From Chitinophagaceae bacterium (GTDB taxonomy: Bacteria > Bacteroidota > Bacteroidia > Chitinophagales > UBA10324), in the NCBI GenBank assembly GCA_947469485.1, contig CANIPU010000002.1, positions 62,001-126,000 on the forward strand: a DNA stretch of 64,000 nucleotides, given 5' to 3'. The notes below the pieces were generated by a model. That model worked only from the letters and a program-made list of their open reading frames with translations, was not told the DNA's origin and did no database searches. Positions within the stretch are counted from its first letter, which is position 1. Every line of letters starts with the position of its first letter. Below, in pieces: positions 48,432 to 59,285 of the stretch. The position numbers and the translations under genes are program-made.

Positions 48432-51400
48432 ATGGAAAATAAATCATATTGGAAAGGTCTTGCTGAATTAGAAGAAACCCCGGAGTTTATTCATGAGCGC
48501 GACAAAGAGTTCGCTCAGGAACTTCCGATAGAGGAAATTTTTAACAGCAATTTTGTTCAAAAGCCGAGAGCTCGTCGTGACTTTTTAAAAATGCTTGGCT
48601 TCAGTGTAACTGCTGCGACTGTTGCAGCAAGTTGTAAAATTCCAGTTCATCAGGCAATACCTTATGTTATTAAACCTGAGGAAATTGTTCCAGGCTTAGC
48701 AAATTATTATGCTTCTACTTATATTGACGGAAGCGACTATTGCAGTATCTTGGTTAAAACGAGAGATGGTCGTCCAATTAAAATTGAAGGAAATTCAAAT
48801 TCAAGTATAACAAAAGGCGGTACAAATGCCCGTACACAAGCTTCAATACTTTCCTTATATGATAAAGCAAGAAGTAATGGTGCAAAGCAAGGTGATAAGC
48901 CGGTAGAATGGGCTGCTATTGATTCTGATATTAAAAATCAATTGGCAGCAATAAAAACAAAAGGAGGAAATATTCGCATATTATCTTCTACAGTTTTAAG
49001 TCCTTCCACAAAAAACCTGATTGCGGATTTCGGAACTTATTATGGAAACACAAAACATATTGTTTTCGAACCAATGTCAAACGCCGGAATTCTTTCAGCT
49101 AATGAAAAGAGTTTTGGAAAGCGTGTAATTCCTGGTTATAATTTCGATAAGGCAAGAGTTATTGTTTCGTTCGCTGCTGATTTTCTTGGATCCTGGATAT
49201 CCCCGATTGAATTTACAAAGCAGTATGTAGCTAACAGAAAAGTATCAAAGGAAAAGGCTGAAATGTCTCGTCACTATCAGTTTGAATCCAATGTTTCATT
49301 AACCGGAAGTAATGCTGATAAAAGAATAGCAATTAAACCATCTGAAGAAGGAGATGATATTATTGCCCTTTATAATTTGGTTGCAGGTTTTGCCGGTAAA
49401 ACCGGAATTTCTGGAGGAAAGGTTTCAGAAAAGGCTGCCAAGTCATTAAATAAAGCAGCAGCTGAAATGTGGGCAAATAAGGGTGCTTCATTAGTAGTTA
49501 GCGGTACAAATGATACTAATTCACAAATTTTAGTGAATGCCATAAATGATATTCTCGGTAATTATGGCAATACTATTGATTTAGATAATTATTCAAATGT
49601 TGCACAGGGATATGATAAAGACTTTTCTGATTTGCTTTCTGAAATGGAAGCCGGGTCAGTTGATGCTTTGATTATTTATAATACAAACCCTGTTTATAGT
49701 TTTTCAAAAGGAAATAAATTTGGAGAAGCTTTAAAGAAAGTTGGCCTTTCTGTTTCTCTCAATGAGAGAAATGATGAAACAACTTCTTTGGTAAAATACC
49801 ATTGTCCAGACCATCACTATTTAGAAAGCTGGAATGATGCTGAAGTTAAACTTGGAAAATATAGCCTGAGTCAACCATGTATTAATCCTATTTTTGATAC
49901 TCGTCAAGCGGGTGATAGTTTGTTGAAGTGGATGGATAGTGCTGATGACTATGCAACTCTCATTAAAAAAAATTGGGAAAAATATGTTTTCCCTACACAA
50001 TCGCAGGAAATTAGTTTTCAATCTTTTTGGGATAATTGTGTTCGTGTTGGAATTTATGAAAAACCTTCAACCGCAACTTCAGCAATAGCATTTGCAGGAG
50101 ATGTGAATTCTGCTGCTTCTGCAATAAGTGGAAAAAAGGCTGAAGGAATGGAATTGGTAATTTACGAATCTGTCGGATTAGGAAATGGAAAGTATGCCAA
50201 CAATCCATGGTTATTAGAAAATCCGGATCCTATTACAAAAGTAGTTTGGGATACAGTGGCTATGGTTCCTGTTCCATATGCTAAAGAAAATAATTTGGTT
50301 GATGGAGACATGATTGAAGTTAGTGCTGGTGATTTCAAATTGGAATTGCCTGTAGTTCTTCAACCCGGAATTGCTAATAATACTATTGCCGTTTCAGTTG
50401 GATTAGGGCGTGAAAAAGTCGGCCGTGCCGGAAACGGAGTTGGAAAAAATGTTTATCCTTTTGTTTCAATGAGCGGCGAAACAATGAGCTACTCAAATTC
50501 AAAAGTTAGTGTAAAGCCAACCGGAAATAAATACGAATTAGCAATAACTCAAACGCACGGAACCTTTGAAGGCAGAAATGTAATTCAGGAAACAACTTTA
50601 TCGGAATACAAAAAAAACCCAAAGGCCGGTAATGAATCAATAGAAGAATATGAGCATTTAAATGATGTAACTTTATATCCACAAGATATTCATCAGTACA
50701 ATGGGTTGCGTTGGGGAATGAACATTGACTTGAATTCCTGCATCGGATGTGGTGCTTGCCAGGTTGCATGTTCTACTGAAAACAATGTTCCTGTTGTCGG
50801 CAAAGATGAAGTTCGTCGCGTGCACGAAATGCATTGGATTCGTATTGATCGTTATTATTCTTTTGCAGGAGATAAAGAAAGAATTACTAAAGAATCTCAC
50901 TCAAATGCAGTTGGACTTGGAAATCAATATGACGATGTAAAGGATTGGGAGGATATTGAAGTGGTTCACCAGCCAATGTTGTGTCAGCATTGTGAAAATG
51001 CTCCATGCGAAAATGTTTGCCCAGTAGCAGCTACGAATCATAGTAGCGAAGGATTAAATCAAATGACTTACAATCGTTGTATTGGAACAAGGTATTGTGC
51101 GAATAACTGTCCTTATAAAGTTCGTCGTTTCAATTGGTTTGATTATACTACTTCTGATAGTTTCCCTTGGAATACTTACGATAAGAGCGAAGGTGTTGCA
51201 ATGATGATTGATGATTTAACACGAATGGTGTTGAATCCTGATGTAACTGTTCGTTCAAGAGGTGTAATTGAAAAATGTAGTTTCTGTGTTCAAAAATTAC
51301 AGGATGCTAAATTGAATGCAAAAAAACTAGATCGTCCATTGGTTGATGGAGAAGCCAGAACTGCCTGTCAGTCAGCTTGTCCTGCAGATGCAATTGTCTT

Positions 51401-51539
51401 TGGAGATGTGAATAATAAAGAAACTGCAGTTTCAAAGACTCGGGAAGATGAACGCAATTATTATGTACTTGCTGAATTACATGTTAAACCATCAATTGGT
51501 TACATGGTTAAAGTTAGGAACAATGAAAACATGGCTTAA
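48432..51539 (+). CDS. actB: ACIII subunit ActB (molybdopterin-oxidoreductase-like + 4Fe-4S ferredoxin domains)
   Basis: RRDFLKMLGFSVTAATVAASC; CIGCGACQVACSTENN, CQHCENAPCENVCPVAAT, CIGTRYCANNCPYKVRRFNW, CSFCVQKLQ...CQSACPADAI. Confidence 0.93.
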   Translation: MENKSYWKGLAELEETPEFIHERDKEFAQELPIEEIFNSNFVQKPRARRDFLKMLGFSVTAATVAASCKIPVHQAIPYVIKPEEIVPGLANYYASTYIDGSDYCSILVKTRDGRPIKIEGNSNSSITKGGTNARTQASILSLYDKARSNGAKQGDKPVEWAAIDSDIKNQLAAIKTKGGNIRILSSTVLSPSTKNLIADFGTYYGNTKHIVFEPMSNAGILSANEKSFGKRVIPGYNFDKARVIVSFAADFLGSWISPIEFTKQYVANRKVSKEKAEMSRHYQFESNVSLTGSNADKRIAIKPSEEGDDIIALYNLVAGFAGKTGISGGKVSEKAAKSLNKAAAEMWANKGASLVVSGTNDTNSQILVNAINDILGNYGNTIDLDNYSNVAQGYDKDFSDLLSEMEAGSVDALIIYNTNPVYSFSKGNKFGEALKKVGLSVSLNERNDETTSLVKYHCPDHHYLESWNDAEVKLGKYSLSQPCINPIFDTRQAGDSLLKWMDSADDYATLIKKNWEKYVFPTQSQEISFQSFWDNCVRVGIYEKPSTATSAIAFAGDVNSAASAISGKKAEGMELVIYESVGLGNGKYANNPWLLENPDPITKVVWDTVAMVPVPYAKENNLVDGDMIEVSAGDFKLELPVVLQPGIANNTIAVSVGLGREKVGRAGNGVGKNVYPFVSMSGETMSYSNSKVSVKPTGNKYELAITQTHGTFEGRNVIQETTLSEYKKNPKAGNESIEEYEHLNDVTLYPQDIHQYNGLRWGMNIDLNSCIGCGACQVACSTENNVPVVGKDEVRRVHEMHWIRIDRYYSFAGDKERITKESHSNAVGLGNQYDDVKDWEDIEVVHQPMLCQHCENAPCENVCPVAATNHSSEGLNQMTYNRCIGTRYCANNCPYKVRRFNWFDYTTSDSFPWNTYDKSEGVAMMIDDLTRMVLNPDVTVRSRGVIEKCSFCVQKLQDAKLNAKKLDRPLVDGEARTACQSACPADAIVFGDVNNKETAVSKTREDERNYYVLAELHVKPSIGYMVKVRNNENMA

Positions 51540-51560
51540 TTAGATAACTAAAGAAAAATT

Positions 51561-52982
51561 ATGCACGCAGAATCGGCCGTCAGGGCCCCGCTTATTTACG
51601 GCAACAAAAATTATCATCAGATTACTGAAGATATTTGTCGCCCTATAGAAAGCAAGCCCACTAGACTTTACATCATCACGATTACAATCACTGCATTGTT
51701 AATGACATGGGGTTTGTTCATGATTGGTTGGACCGTTTGGTTCGGAATCGGGACATGGGGTTTGAACAGAACCGTTGATTGGGGATGGGATATCACAAAT
51801 TTCGTTTGGTGGATTGGTATTGGTCATGCGGGAACCTTAATTTCGGCAATTCTATTATTGTTCCGCCAAAAATGGCGGATGGCTATTAATCGCGCTGCAG
51901 AAGCAATGACAATTTTTGCTGTTATCTGTGCCGGTTTATTTCCAATTTTTCACATGGGTCGAGTTTGGCTAATATTTTTCAATCTTCCTTATCCTAACTC
52001 ACGCGGGCCACTATGGCCGAATTTCAACTCTCCATTGTTGTGGGATGTTTTTGCAATTTCTACTTATTTTACTGTATCACTTTTATTTTGGTATACAGGT
52101 TTGATTCCCGATATTGCTACTGTTCGTGACCGTACGAAAAAGAAATTATCAAAATTCATATATGGCGTTTTAAGTTTCGGATGGACAGGTTCAGCTAAAC
52201 ATTGGCAAAGACACGAAGCACTTTCATTAGTGCTTGCAGGGATTTCAACACCACTTGTGCTTTCAGTTCACACCATTGTATCTTTTGACTTCGCGACATC
52301 AGTTATACCTGGATGGCACACCACCATCTTCCCGCCATACTTCGTTGCCGGTGCAATTTTCTCTGGATTCGCTATGGTATTAACATTGATGCTCGTTGCT
52401 AGAAAAGTAATGAATCTTCAGGAATACATTACCTTGGAGCACATAGAATCAATGAATAAAATTATTGTACTCACTGGTTCTATTGTTGGTTCTGCTTATA
52501 TTACTGAATTATTTGTTGCTTGGTATAGCGGAAATATTTACGAGCAATATGCATTTGCAAACAGGGCTCTTGGTCCATATTGGTGGGCTTATTGGGGAAT
52601 GATGACATGTAATGTTATTAGCCCACAATTGTTTTGGGTTCGACCATTGCGCAGAAGCGTTTGGTTTACATTCTTCATGTCAATAATTATCAATTGCGGA
52701 ATGTGGTTCGAGCGCTTTGTAATTATTGTTACATCAATTCATCGTGACTTCATTCCTTCATCATGGTCATATTACTCTCCAACATATGTTGAAATTAGCA
52801 TTTTTGCAGGTACTGTTGGATTGTTTCTAACAGCATTCATGTTGTTTGCTAAGACTATGCCTGTAATAGCTATGGCAGAAACAAAACACATTTTAAGAAT
52901 TTCAGGTGATGCTCAGAAAAAAGCTGCTGCTGAGCATGCACACGGACACCAAGGTTCAGCTATATCATTTCATAAACCATGA
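51561..52982 (+). CDS. actC: ACIII subunit ActC (NrfD/PsrC-like membrane protein)
   Basis: Multi-TM NrfD-type; PHKP-type His-rich tail AEHAHGHQGSAISFHKP; synteny. Confidence 0.92.
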   Translation: MHAESAVRAPLIYGNKNYHQITEDICRPIESKPTRLYIITITITALLMTWGLFMIGWTVWFGIGTWGLNRTVDWGWDITNFVWWIGIGHAGTLISAILLLFRQKWRMAINRAAEAMTIFAVICAGLFPIFHMGRVWLIFFNLPYPNSRGPLWPNFNSPLLWDVFAISTYFTVSLLFWYTGLIPDIATVRDRTKKKLSKFIYGVLSFGWTGSAKHWQRHEALSLVLAGISTPLVLSVHTIVSFDFATSVIPGWHTTIFPPYFVAGAIFSGFAMVLTLMLVARKVMNLQEYITLEHIESMNKIIVLTGSIVGSAYITELFVAWYSGNIYEQYAFANRALGPYWWAYWGMMTCNVISPQLFWVRPLRRSVWFTFFMSIIINCGMWFERFVIIVTSIHRDFIPSSWSYYSPTYVEISIFAGTVGLFLTAFMLFAKTMPVIAMAETKHILRISGDAQKKAAAEHAHGHQGSAISFHKP

Positions 52983-53515
52983 GAAATAAATTTTTAGTCG
53001 GCTTATACAGTGATGAAGATAAAATGATAGATGGTGTGCGCAAAATGCGTGAAAACCATTTAGAAGTTTACGATGTGGTTTCCCCATTTGCAGTTCATGG
53101 TTTGGATGATGCCTTGGGTTTAAATGAATCAAGATTACACATCACTGGATTCATTTATGGAGCCTCTGGATTGACCATAGCGTTAACATTCATGACTTGG
53201 GTGTTCACCTCAGATTGGCCATTAAACTTTGGTGGTAAACCTCACTTTTCATTTCCTGCCTTTATTCCAATTTTATTTGAATTTACAGTTTTGAGTGCAT
53301 CCATTGGAATGACTTTAACCTTTTTACTTCGTTCAGGATTATATCCAGGAAGAATTCGTGAGAAATTAGATGAGCGTACAACTGATGATAAGTTTGCTGT
53401 TGTATTCAGAATAAATAAAAAAACTTCTGCAGAAGAAATCGGAAAAATGAAAGAAATGCTTCAATCTTCAGGAGCAGAAGAAATTAAAGAAAGAGATTTA
53501 AAAAGACATTATTAA
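52979..53515 (+). CDS. actD: ACIII subunit ActD (DUF3341)
   Basis: FLVGLYSDEDKMIDGVRKMRENHLEVYDVVSPFAVHGLDDALGL; two TM; ATGA overlap with actC. Confidence 0.92.
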   Translation: MRNKFLVGLYSDEDKMIDGVRKMRENHLEVYDVVSPFAVHGLDDALGLNESRLHITGFIYGASGLTIALTFMTWVFTSDWPLNFGGKPHFSFPAFIPILFEFTVLSASIGMTLTFLLRSGLYPGRIREKLDERTTDDKFAVVFRINKKTSAEEIGKMKEMLQSSGAEEIKERDLKRHY

Positions 53516-53535
53516 TTGATTTCGAAAAAAAAATC

Positions 53536-54195
53536 ATGATAAAGAGGTCATCCATAATATCAGCAGGTTTAGTTCTATTAGTTTGGCTGCTTCAAAGCGC
53601 CTGTAGTAATGAGCCGCGTAGAACACCTGGTCGTGAATACATGCCTGACATGGCACATCCTGTTGCATACGAAACATATTTAGAAAACGAAATTTTTCCT
53701 GACAGCATGAATGCTCAAAAGCCTGTTGGCGGAACAATTCCAATGTATCAGGGAATAATTGGAAACGAAAGTGCATTTATGCCTTTTCATTACACCAACA
53801 CACCTGAAGGCTATGAAGCAGCCGGAGTTGATGTAAAAAACCCATTAACAATAACTCCTGAGATTTTAGGAGAAGGAAAAAGATTATTTAATATTTATTG
53901 TGCAATATGCCATGGCGAAGACGGAAAAGCTTCTGGACATATTGTAGTTGGAGATAATGTTACAAGCAAGTTTCCACCACCACCATCATATTTTACCGAT
54001 GCGATTTTAGGTCTTCCGGAAGGAAAAATGTATTTCTCAGTTCACTTTGGAAAGAACCTGATGGGCTCTTATAGTTCTCAATTGGATAGAATGCAAATCT
54101 GGAAAATTATTTCTTATGTGAGAAGTATGCAGGACGATTACCGAAAAACATTAGCTGGTATTCCTGCAATTTCTGATTCAACAAAAAAAATGTAA
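53536..54195 (+). CDS. actE: ACIII subunit ActE (monoheme cytochrome c lipoprotein)
   Basis: Lipobox LLQSACSNEP; MAHPVAYETYLEN; FNIYCAICHGEDGKASG. Confidence 0.92.
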   Translation: MIKRSSIISAGLVLLVWLLQSACSNEPRRTPGREYMPDMAHPVAYETYLENEIFPDSMNAQKPVGGTIPMYQGIIGNESAFMPFHYTNTPEGYEAAGVDVKNPLTITPEILGEGKRLFNIYCAICHGEDGKASGHIVVGDNVTSKFPPPPSYFTDAILGLPEGKMYFSVHFGKNLMGSYSSQLDRMQIWKIISYVRSMQDDYRKTLAGIPAISDSTKKM

Positions 54196-54217
54196 ACACA
54201 GAAAATTAAACGCTGCA

Positions 54218-55399
54218 ATGAACGAGACATTTAATTTTACATCAAGACTAAAAACCATAAGCATTGTATTAATGTTAATTGGTGCTGCTGCTTTAGCAGG
54301 AGGCTTTGTTGTTTATAGCGGAGATGAAATAAACCGAGTATGGGCAAACTTGCTTTTAGACAGCGTCTTCTTTATGGGCATTGGAATGGGAGCAGCATTT
54401 TTTATTGCAGCTGTTTACCTTGCTTGGGGTGGATTTTCTGTAGTATTTAAAAGAGTACCAGAAGCTATCTCTCAATGGATGCCAATTGCCGCAGTTATTT
54501 TATTGTTGGTTTTAATCGCTGGTCATGGAAATTTATATGAGTGGACTCATATGGAAGAAGTTGAAAAAGATCCTATACTAAAAGCAAAATCTCCATACCT
54601 GAATCTCCCATTCTTTTTTATTCGCTTTGCTTTTTTTGTTGGAGCATTGGTTACCTGCACTATACTTCTTAGAAAAACATCTTTGAAGGAAGATACTATG
54701 ACTTCTGGTGATACTTCAATGTATAAAAGAAGTTTAGTTATCGCTTCTGTTTTCATTCCGTTTTTTGCTGTATATATTTTAGTTACTGCATGGGATTGGT
54801 TAATGTCGCTTGACCCTCATTGGTATAGTACAATGTACGGTTGGTATTCTTTCGCTAGCTTTTGGGTAACAAGTATTGCAGTAATTACTTTGTTTACTAT
54901 TTATTTAAAGAAGCAAGGTTATTTAAAAGAAGTTAATGTAAACCACTTACATAATCTTGGTATTATGATGTTTGCATTCAGCATTTTCTGGACTTATGTT
55001 ACCTTCTGTCAGTTCATGTTGATTTGGTATGCTAATATTCCTGAAGAAACAATTTATTTCCAGCACAGATATGGCCATTACAAGCCGCTTTTCTATGGAA
55101 TTTTTGTTTTGAATTTTGTATTGCCTTTTTTATTGTTGATGTCAAGAGATGCAAAAAGAAACATGAACAGATTAGTATTAGTTGCATGCATCATAATAAT
55201 CGGACATTTTACTGATTTTTATTTAATGATTATGCCCGCTACTGTGGGTGATAATAATGGTTTTGGTTTTCTTGAAATCGGATTGCCTTGTTTATACATT
55301 GGTCTTTTGCTCTATGTAGTTTTTTCTTCATTGGCAAAGGCACCTTTGGTTCCAAAGAATCATCCTTTTTTACAAGAGAGTATTCATAATTCCCTTTAA
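54218..55399 (+). CDS. actF: ACIII subunit ActF (membrane protein)
   Basis: About ten TM helices; synteny between actE and coxB; WDWLMSLDPHWYSTMYGWYSFASFWV. Confidence 0.9.
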   Translation: MNETFNFTSRLKTISIVLMLIGAAALAGGFVVYSGDEINRVWANLLLDSVFFMGIGMGAAFFIAAVYLAWGGFSVVFKRVPEAISQWMPIAAVILLLVLIAGHGNLYEWTHMEEVEKDPILKAKSPYLNLPFFFIRFAFFVGALVTCTILLRKTSLKEDTMTSGDTSMYKRSLVIASVFIPFFAVYILVTAWDWLMSLDPHWYSTMYGWYSFASFWVTSIAVITLFTIYLKKQGYLKEVNVNHLHNLGIMMFAFSIFWTYVTFCQFMLIWYANIPEETIYFQHRYGHYKPLFYGIFVLNFVLPFLLLMSRDAKRNMNRLVLVACIIIIGHFTDFYLMIMPATVGDNNGFGFLEIGLPCLYIGLLLYVVFSSLAKAPLVPKNHPFLQESIHNSL

Positions 55400-55425
55400 T
55401 AACTGACTGAGAAAAAGAACTTGCA

Positions 55426-56472
55426 ATGACAACATACTTAGTAATAGCAGCCTTACTCCTCATTGGGATGCTGGTTGTTCAGATTTCGAAAGCCAATGAA
55501 TACATTAATACCTTAAGAGGTGACGATGCTGAATTAGATACAGATAGAATCAATGGTATTCTCTGGTTAATATTTACAGTTTTGTTTTTAGTTGGAATTG
55601 TTTGGAGTACATGGTATTATCTTCCGTTGTTTCTTCCTGAATCTGCTTCTGAACATGGTCATTGGATTGATACCATGTTTAACATTACCCTGATTCTGAC
55701 CGGAATCGTATTTGTTCTGACTCAAATTGCTTTGGGCTATTTCGCTTGGAAATACCACGGCAAAAAAGGAAAACTTGGGTTTTATTATCCTGAAAATAAT
55801 AAGCTGGAAATGATTTGGACAATTGTTCCTGCTATTGCTTTAACTATTTTAGTTGTTGTAGGATTATATTATTGGTTTAGAATTACTGGTCCTGCTTCGG
55901 CCGATGCACGAGTTGTTGAAATTGTTGGAAAGCAGTTTAACTGGTTGGTTCGTTACCCGGGTCCTGATGGCAAATTGGGCACCAGTAATTGGAAATTAAT
56001 TGATGAAACTAATGCAGTTGGAATTGACTTTAATGACAAAACCGGAATTGATGATATCATGCCAACAGAACTTCATTTTGAAGTAAATAAGCCTTATCTG
56101 TTAAAGATTGGTGCCCGTGATGTTATTCATGATGTAGGGTTACCGCATTTCAGAATTCATATGGATGCAATGCCAGGGCTTCCGACTCATTTCAAATTCA
56201 CCCCAACTATTACTACAGATGAGATGAAGAAGAAGACAGATAATCCAAATTTCGATTATGAAATGTGTTGTGATTATATTTGTGGCAAGGGGCACTCTGC
56301 CATGAAGATGATGGTTTATGTTGATACCAAAGAGCAATATCAGGCATGGTTAAAAAAGCAACCATCATTTTTTGAAACAGCAATAAAAGGAACTGATGCT
56401 GAAAAGAAAATAGTGGCATCTGTTACGGAAAAAGTTTCCACCGAAAAAGGAAGCGATCATTCAAATCATTAA
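55426..56472 (+). CDS. coxB: Cytochrome c oxidase subunit II
   Basis: CuA ligand pattern CDYICGKGHSAM (CxxxCxxxHxxM), VGKQFNWLVRYPGPDG, HDVGLPHFRIHMDAMPG. Confidence 0.95.
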   Translation: MTTYLVIAALLLIGMLVVQISKANEYINTLRGDDAELDTDRINGILWLIFTVLFLVGIVWSTWYYLPLFLPESASEHGHWIDTMFNITLILTGIVFVLTQIALGYFAWKYHGKKGKLGFYYPENNKLEMIWTIVPAIALTILVVVGLYYWFRITGPASADARVVEIVGKQFNWLVRYPGPDGKLGTSNWKLIDETNAVGIDFNDKTGIDDIMPTELHFEVNKPYLLKIGARDVIHDVGLPHFRIHMDAMPGLPTHFKFTPTITTDEMKKKTDNPNFDYEMCCDYICGKGHSAMKMMVYVDTKEQYQAWLKKQPSFFETAIKGTDAEKKIVASVTEKVSTEKGSDHSNH

Positions 56473-56482
56473 AATTCAGGAG

Positions 56483-58363
56483 ATGGACGCAAAAGATCTT
56501 CATCATGGACATAGTGAGCATCATACCGGTGCTGTAATTACTGACCATGTACATTATCAGGATACTGAAGGAGTAATTCGTTTCGAGGCTGACCATGGTC
56601 ATCATGACGGGGATAGAAATAAAAAGAATTTCATTCACACCTACATATTCAGTACTGATCATAAAATGATTGGTAAACAATTTTTGATTACCGGAATTAT
56701 CTGGGCAATAATTGGTGGGGCACTTTCGAATATTTTCAGAATGCAATTGGGATTTCCTGATGTGCCTTTACATTTTATCGGAACTGTTTTTGGGGATAAG
56801 TGGGCACCTGGTGGAAAAATGACCCCTGATTTTTACAACATGCTTATTACAATGCATGGCACCATTCTCGTTTTCTTTGTATTGACTGCAGGATTAAGTG
56901 GAACATTTGCTAACCTTTTAATACCGCTTCAAATTGGTGCACGCGATATGGCTTCACCGGTTTTAAATATGCTTTCATACTGGTTTTTCTTTTTAGCAGG
57001 GGCAGTAATGTTCACTTCGTTTTTTCTTCCTAGTGGTGCAGCAGGAGTTAGTTGGGTTTTCTATCCCCCACTGAGTGCAATTCGAGAAGCAGCGGTTGGT
57101 TCGGAAGCAGGGGCAGATTTTTGGTTGATTAGTATGGCGCTGTTTATAGTCTCGAGTTTGTTGGGAGGATTAAATTATATCACTACAATTCTTAATCTCA
57201 GAACTAAAGGAATGTCAATGTCAAAATTGCCATTGACAATTTGGGCTATATTAATTACAGCAATTCTTGGATTGCTTTCATTCCCGGTTCTTTTAGGCGC
57301 TGCAATCCTTTTGATATTTGATCGTTCAATGGGAACAAGCTTTTATCTAGATAAAATTTATATGAGTGGAATAGGAGCGATGCCTCACGAAGGCGGAAAT
57401 CCGATTTTATACCAACATTTATTCTGGTTCCTAGGTCACCCTGAAGTTTATATTGTAATTCTTCCAGCTTTCGGGCTTGTTTCTGAAGTGCTGGCTGTGA
57501 ATTCCCGAAAACCAATTTTTGGATACCGTGCAATGATTCTTTCAATGTTGGCAATTGCTGCTCTCGCTTTCTTTGTTTGGGCACACCACATGTTTGTTAC
57601 CGGATTAAATCCATTCGTAGGTTCAGTCTTTGTATTCCTCACATTATTAATTGCCATTCCTTCTGCCATAAAAGTTTTCAACTGGATTACCACAATCTGG
57701 CGAGCGAATATCAGATACACGCCTGCCATGATGTTTTCGGTTGGGTTTATTTCATTATTTATTTCGGGAGGATTGACTGGAATATTTTTAGGAAACTCTT
57801 CTATTGATATTCAATTGCACGATACTTATTTTATTGTTGCTCACTTTCATATTGTAATGGGTGTCGCCGCTTTCTTTGGAATGTTTGCAGGGGTGTATCA
57901 CTGGTTTCCGAAAATGTATGGTCGTTTTATGAATCGCACAATTGGGTTCATCCATTTTTGGGTCACTTTCGTTGGTTCGTATTGTATTTTCTGGCCTATG
58001 CATTACCAGGGAATGGCAGGAGTTCCTCGCCGTTACTATTCACATGGCGCATTTGAATCTTTCAATAAATTTGGTGCATTAAGTGAATTCATCACAATTG
58101 CAGCTATTGTTGTTTTCCTTGTACAATTACTTTTTGTTTTTAATTTCTTATATAGTATGTATCGTGGCAAAAAAGTAACTGAATTAAACCCATGGAAATC
58201 AAATACAATAGAATGGACTACTCCAATTCACCCTGGACACGGAAATTGGGATGGCCCATTGCCTGAAGTTTTCCGTGGACCATATGACTATGGTAAGGAT
58301 GGTGAGGATTTTATTCCACAAACAGTTCCAATGCGGCCTGGCGAAACCACTCATCACGGATAA
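56483..58363 (+). CDS. coxA: Cytochrome c oxidase subunit I
   Basis: FWFLGHPEVYIVILPAFGLVSEV, WAHHMFVTGLN, LHDTYFIVAHFHIVMG; His-rich N-terminal extension. Confidence 0.97.
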   Translation: MDAKDLHHGHSEHHTGAVITDHVHYQDTEGVIRFEADHGHHDGDRNKKNFIHTYIFSTDHKMIGKQFLITGIIWAIIGGALSNIFRMQLGFPDVPLHFIGTVFGDKWAPGGKMTPDFYNMLITMHGTILVFFVLTAGLSGTFANLLIPLQIGARDMASPVLNMLSYWFFFLAGAVMFTSFFLPSGAAGVSWVFYPPLSAIREAAVGSEAGADFWLISMALFIVSSLLGGLNYITTILNLRTKGMSMSKLPLTIWAILITAILGLLSFPVLLGAAILLIFDRSMGTSFYLDKIYMSGIGAMPHEGGNPILYQHLFWFLGHPEVYIVILPAFGLVSEVLAVNSRKPIFGYRAMILSMLAIAALAFFVWAHHMFVTGLNPFVGSVFVFLTLLIAIPSAIKVFNWITTIWRANIRYTPAMMFSVGFISLFISGGLTGIFLGNSSIDIQLHDTYFIVAHFHIVMGVAAFFGMFAGVYHWFPKMYGRFMNRTIGFIHFWVTFVGSYCIFWPMHYQGMAGVPRRYYSHGAFESFNKFGALSEFITIAAIVVFLVQLLFVFNFLYSMYRGKKVTELNPWKSNTIEWTTPIHPGHGNWDGPLPEVFRGPYDYGKDGEDFIPQTVPMRPGETTHHG

Positions 58364-58385
58364 TTAATATTTTCAAAGAAACCAG

Positions 58386-59279
58386 ATGCAAAAGACTGAA
58401 CGGATAGAAATTTCATCATTGATAATTGCGAAGTTGAAAGACTATGCGCAATTGATGAAATTCCGTTTATCAATGTTGGTGGTATTTTCTTCAGGTATTG
58501 GTTACCTGATGGGATTAACTGGTCCGATTAACTGGCAAGGTTTCATAATGATATGTGTTGGAGGAATGCTAACTTCCGGAGCATCAAATGCATTGAATCA
58601 AGTGATCGAAAAAGATTTTGATCGCTTAATGAAACGCACTGCAAACAGACCATTGCCTACTGAACGAATGGCCACAATTGAAGCATTATTGTTCAGTGGA
58701 ATTTTAGCAGTTAGTGGAATTGGAATTCTTTGGATTTATTTTAATCAGGCTGCTGCATTGTTAAGTGCCATTGCATTACTCACTTATGCTTTCATTTATA
58801 CACCATTAAAGAGATACAGTCCAATAGCCGTTTATGTTGGAGCAATTCCAGGAGCGTTACCACCAATGATTGGATATGTAGCCGCAACAAATTTGTTGAA
58901 TGAGCAAGCCTCACTTTTATTTCTGATTCAGTTCTTTTGGCAGTTACCGCACTTCTGGGCAATTGGTTGGGTTGGATATGAAGAATATATCCGTGCCGGT
59001 TTCAAATTGCTACCATCAAAGGAAGGACGATCAAAAGCAAGTGCCATGCAAACAGTTTTCAGTGTGGGGGTATTAATTGCCATAAGTGTATTACCTTATT
59101 TTTTCGGATTTACAGGATTTATTTCAATGTTGATAGTAGTTGCAGTAGGATTGGTTTTCCTTTGGCAAGCAGTTAAGTTATTTCGTGAATGCACTATAAG
59201 TGCTGCACGGCAATTAATGTTCGGATCATTTTTTTATTTACCAATTGTTCAACTTGCGTTGTACTTCGATAAAATATAA
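58386..59279 (+). CDS. ctaB: Protoheme IX farnesyltransferase (heme O synthase)
   Basis: ASNALNQVIEKDFDRLMKRTANRPLPT; YTPLKRYSPIAVYVGAIPGALPPMIGY. Confidence 0.96.
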   Translation: MQKTERIEISSLIIAKLKDYAQLMKFRLSMLVVFSSGIGYLMGLTGPINWQGFIMICVGGMLTSGASNALNQVIEKDFDRLMKRTANRPLPTERMATIEALLFSGILAVSGIGILWIYFNQAAALLSAIALLTYAFIYTPLKRYSPIAVYVGAIPGALPPMIGYVAATNLLNEQASLLFLIQFFWQLPHFWAIGWVGYEEYIRAGFKLLPSKEGRSKASAMQTVFSVGVLIAISVLPYFFGFTGFISMLIVVAVGLVFLWQAVKLFRECTISAARQLMFGSFFYLPIVQLALYFDKI

Positions 59280-59285
59280 TTATAA

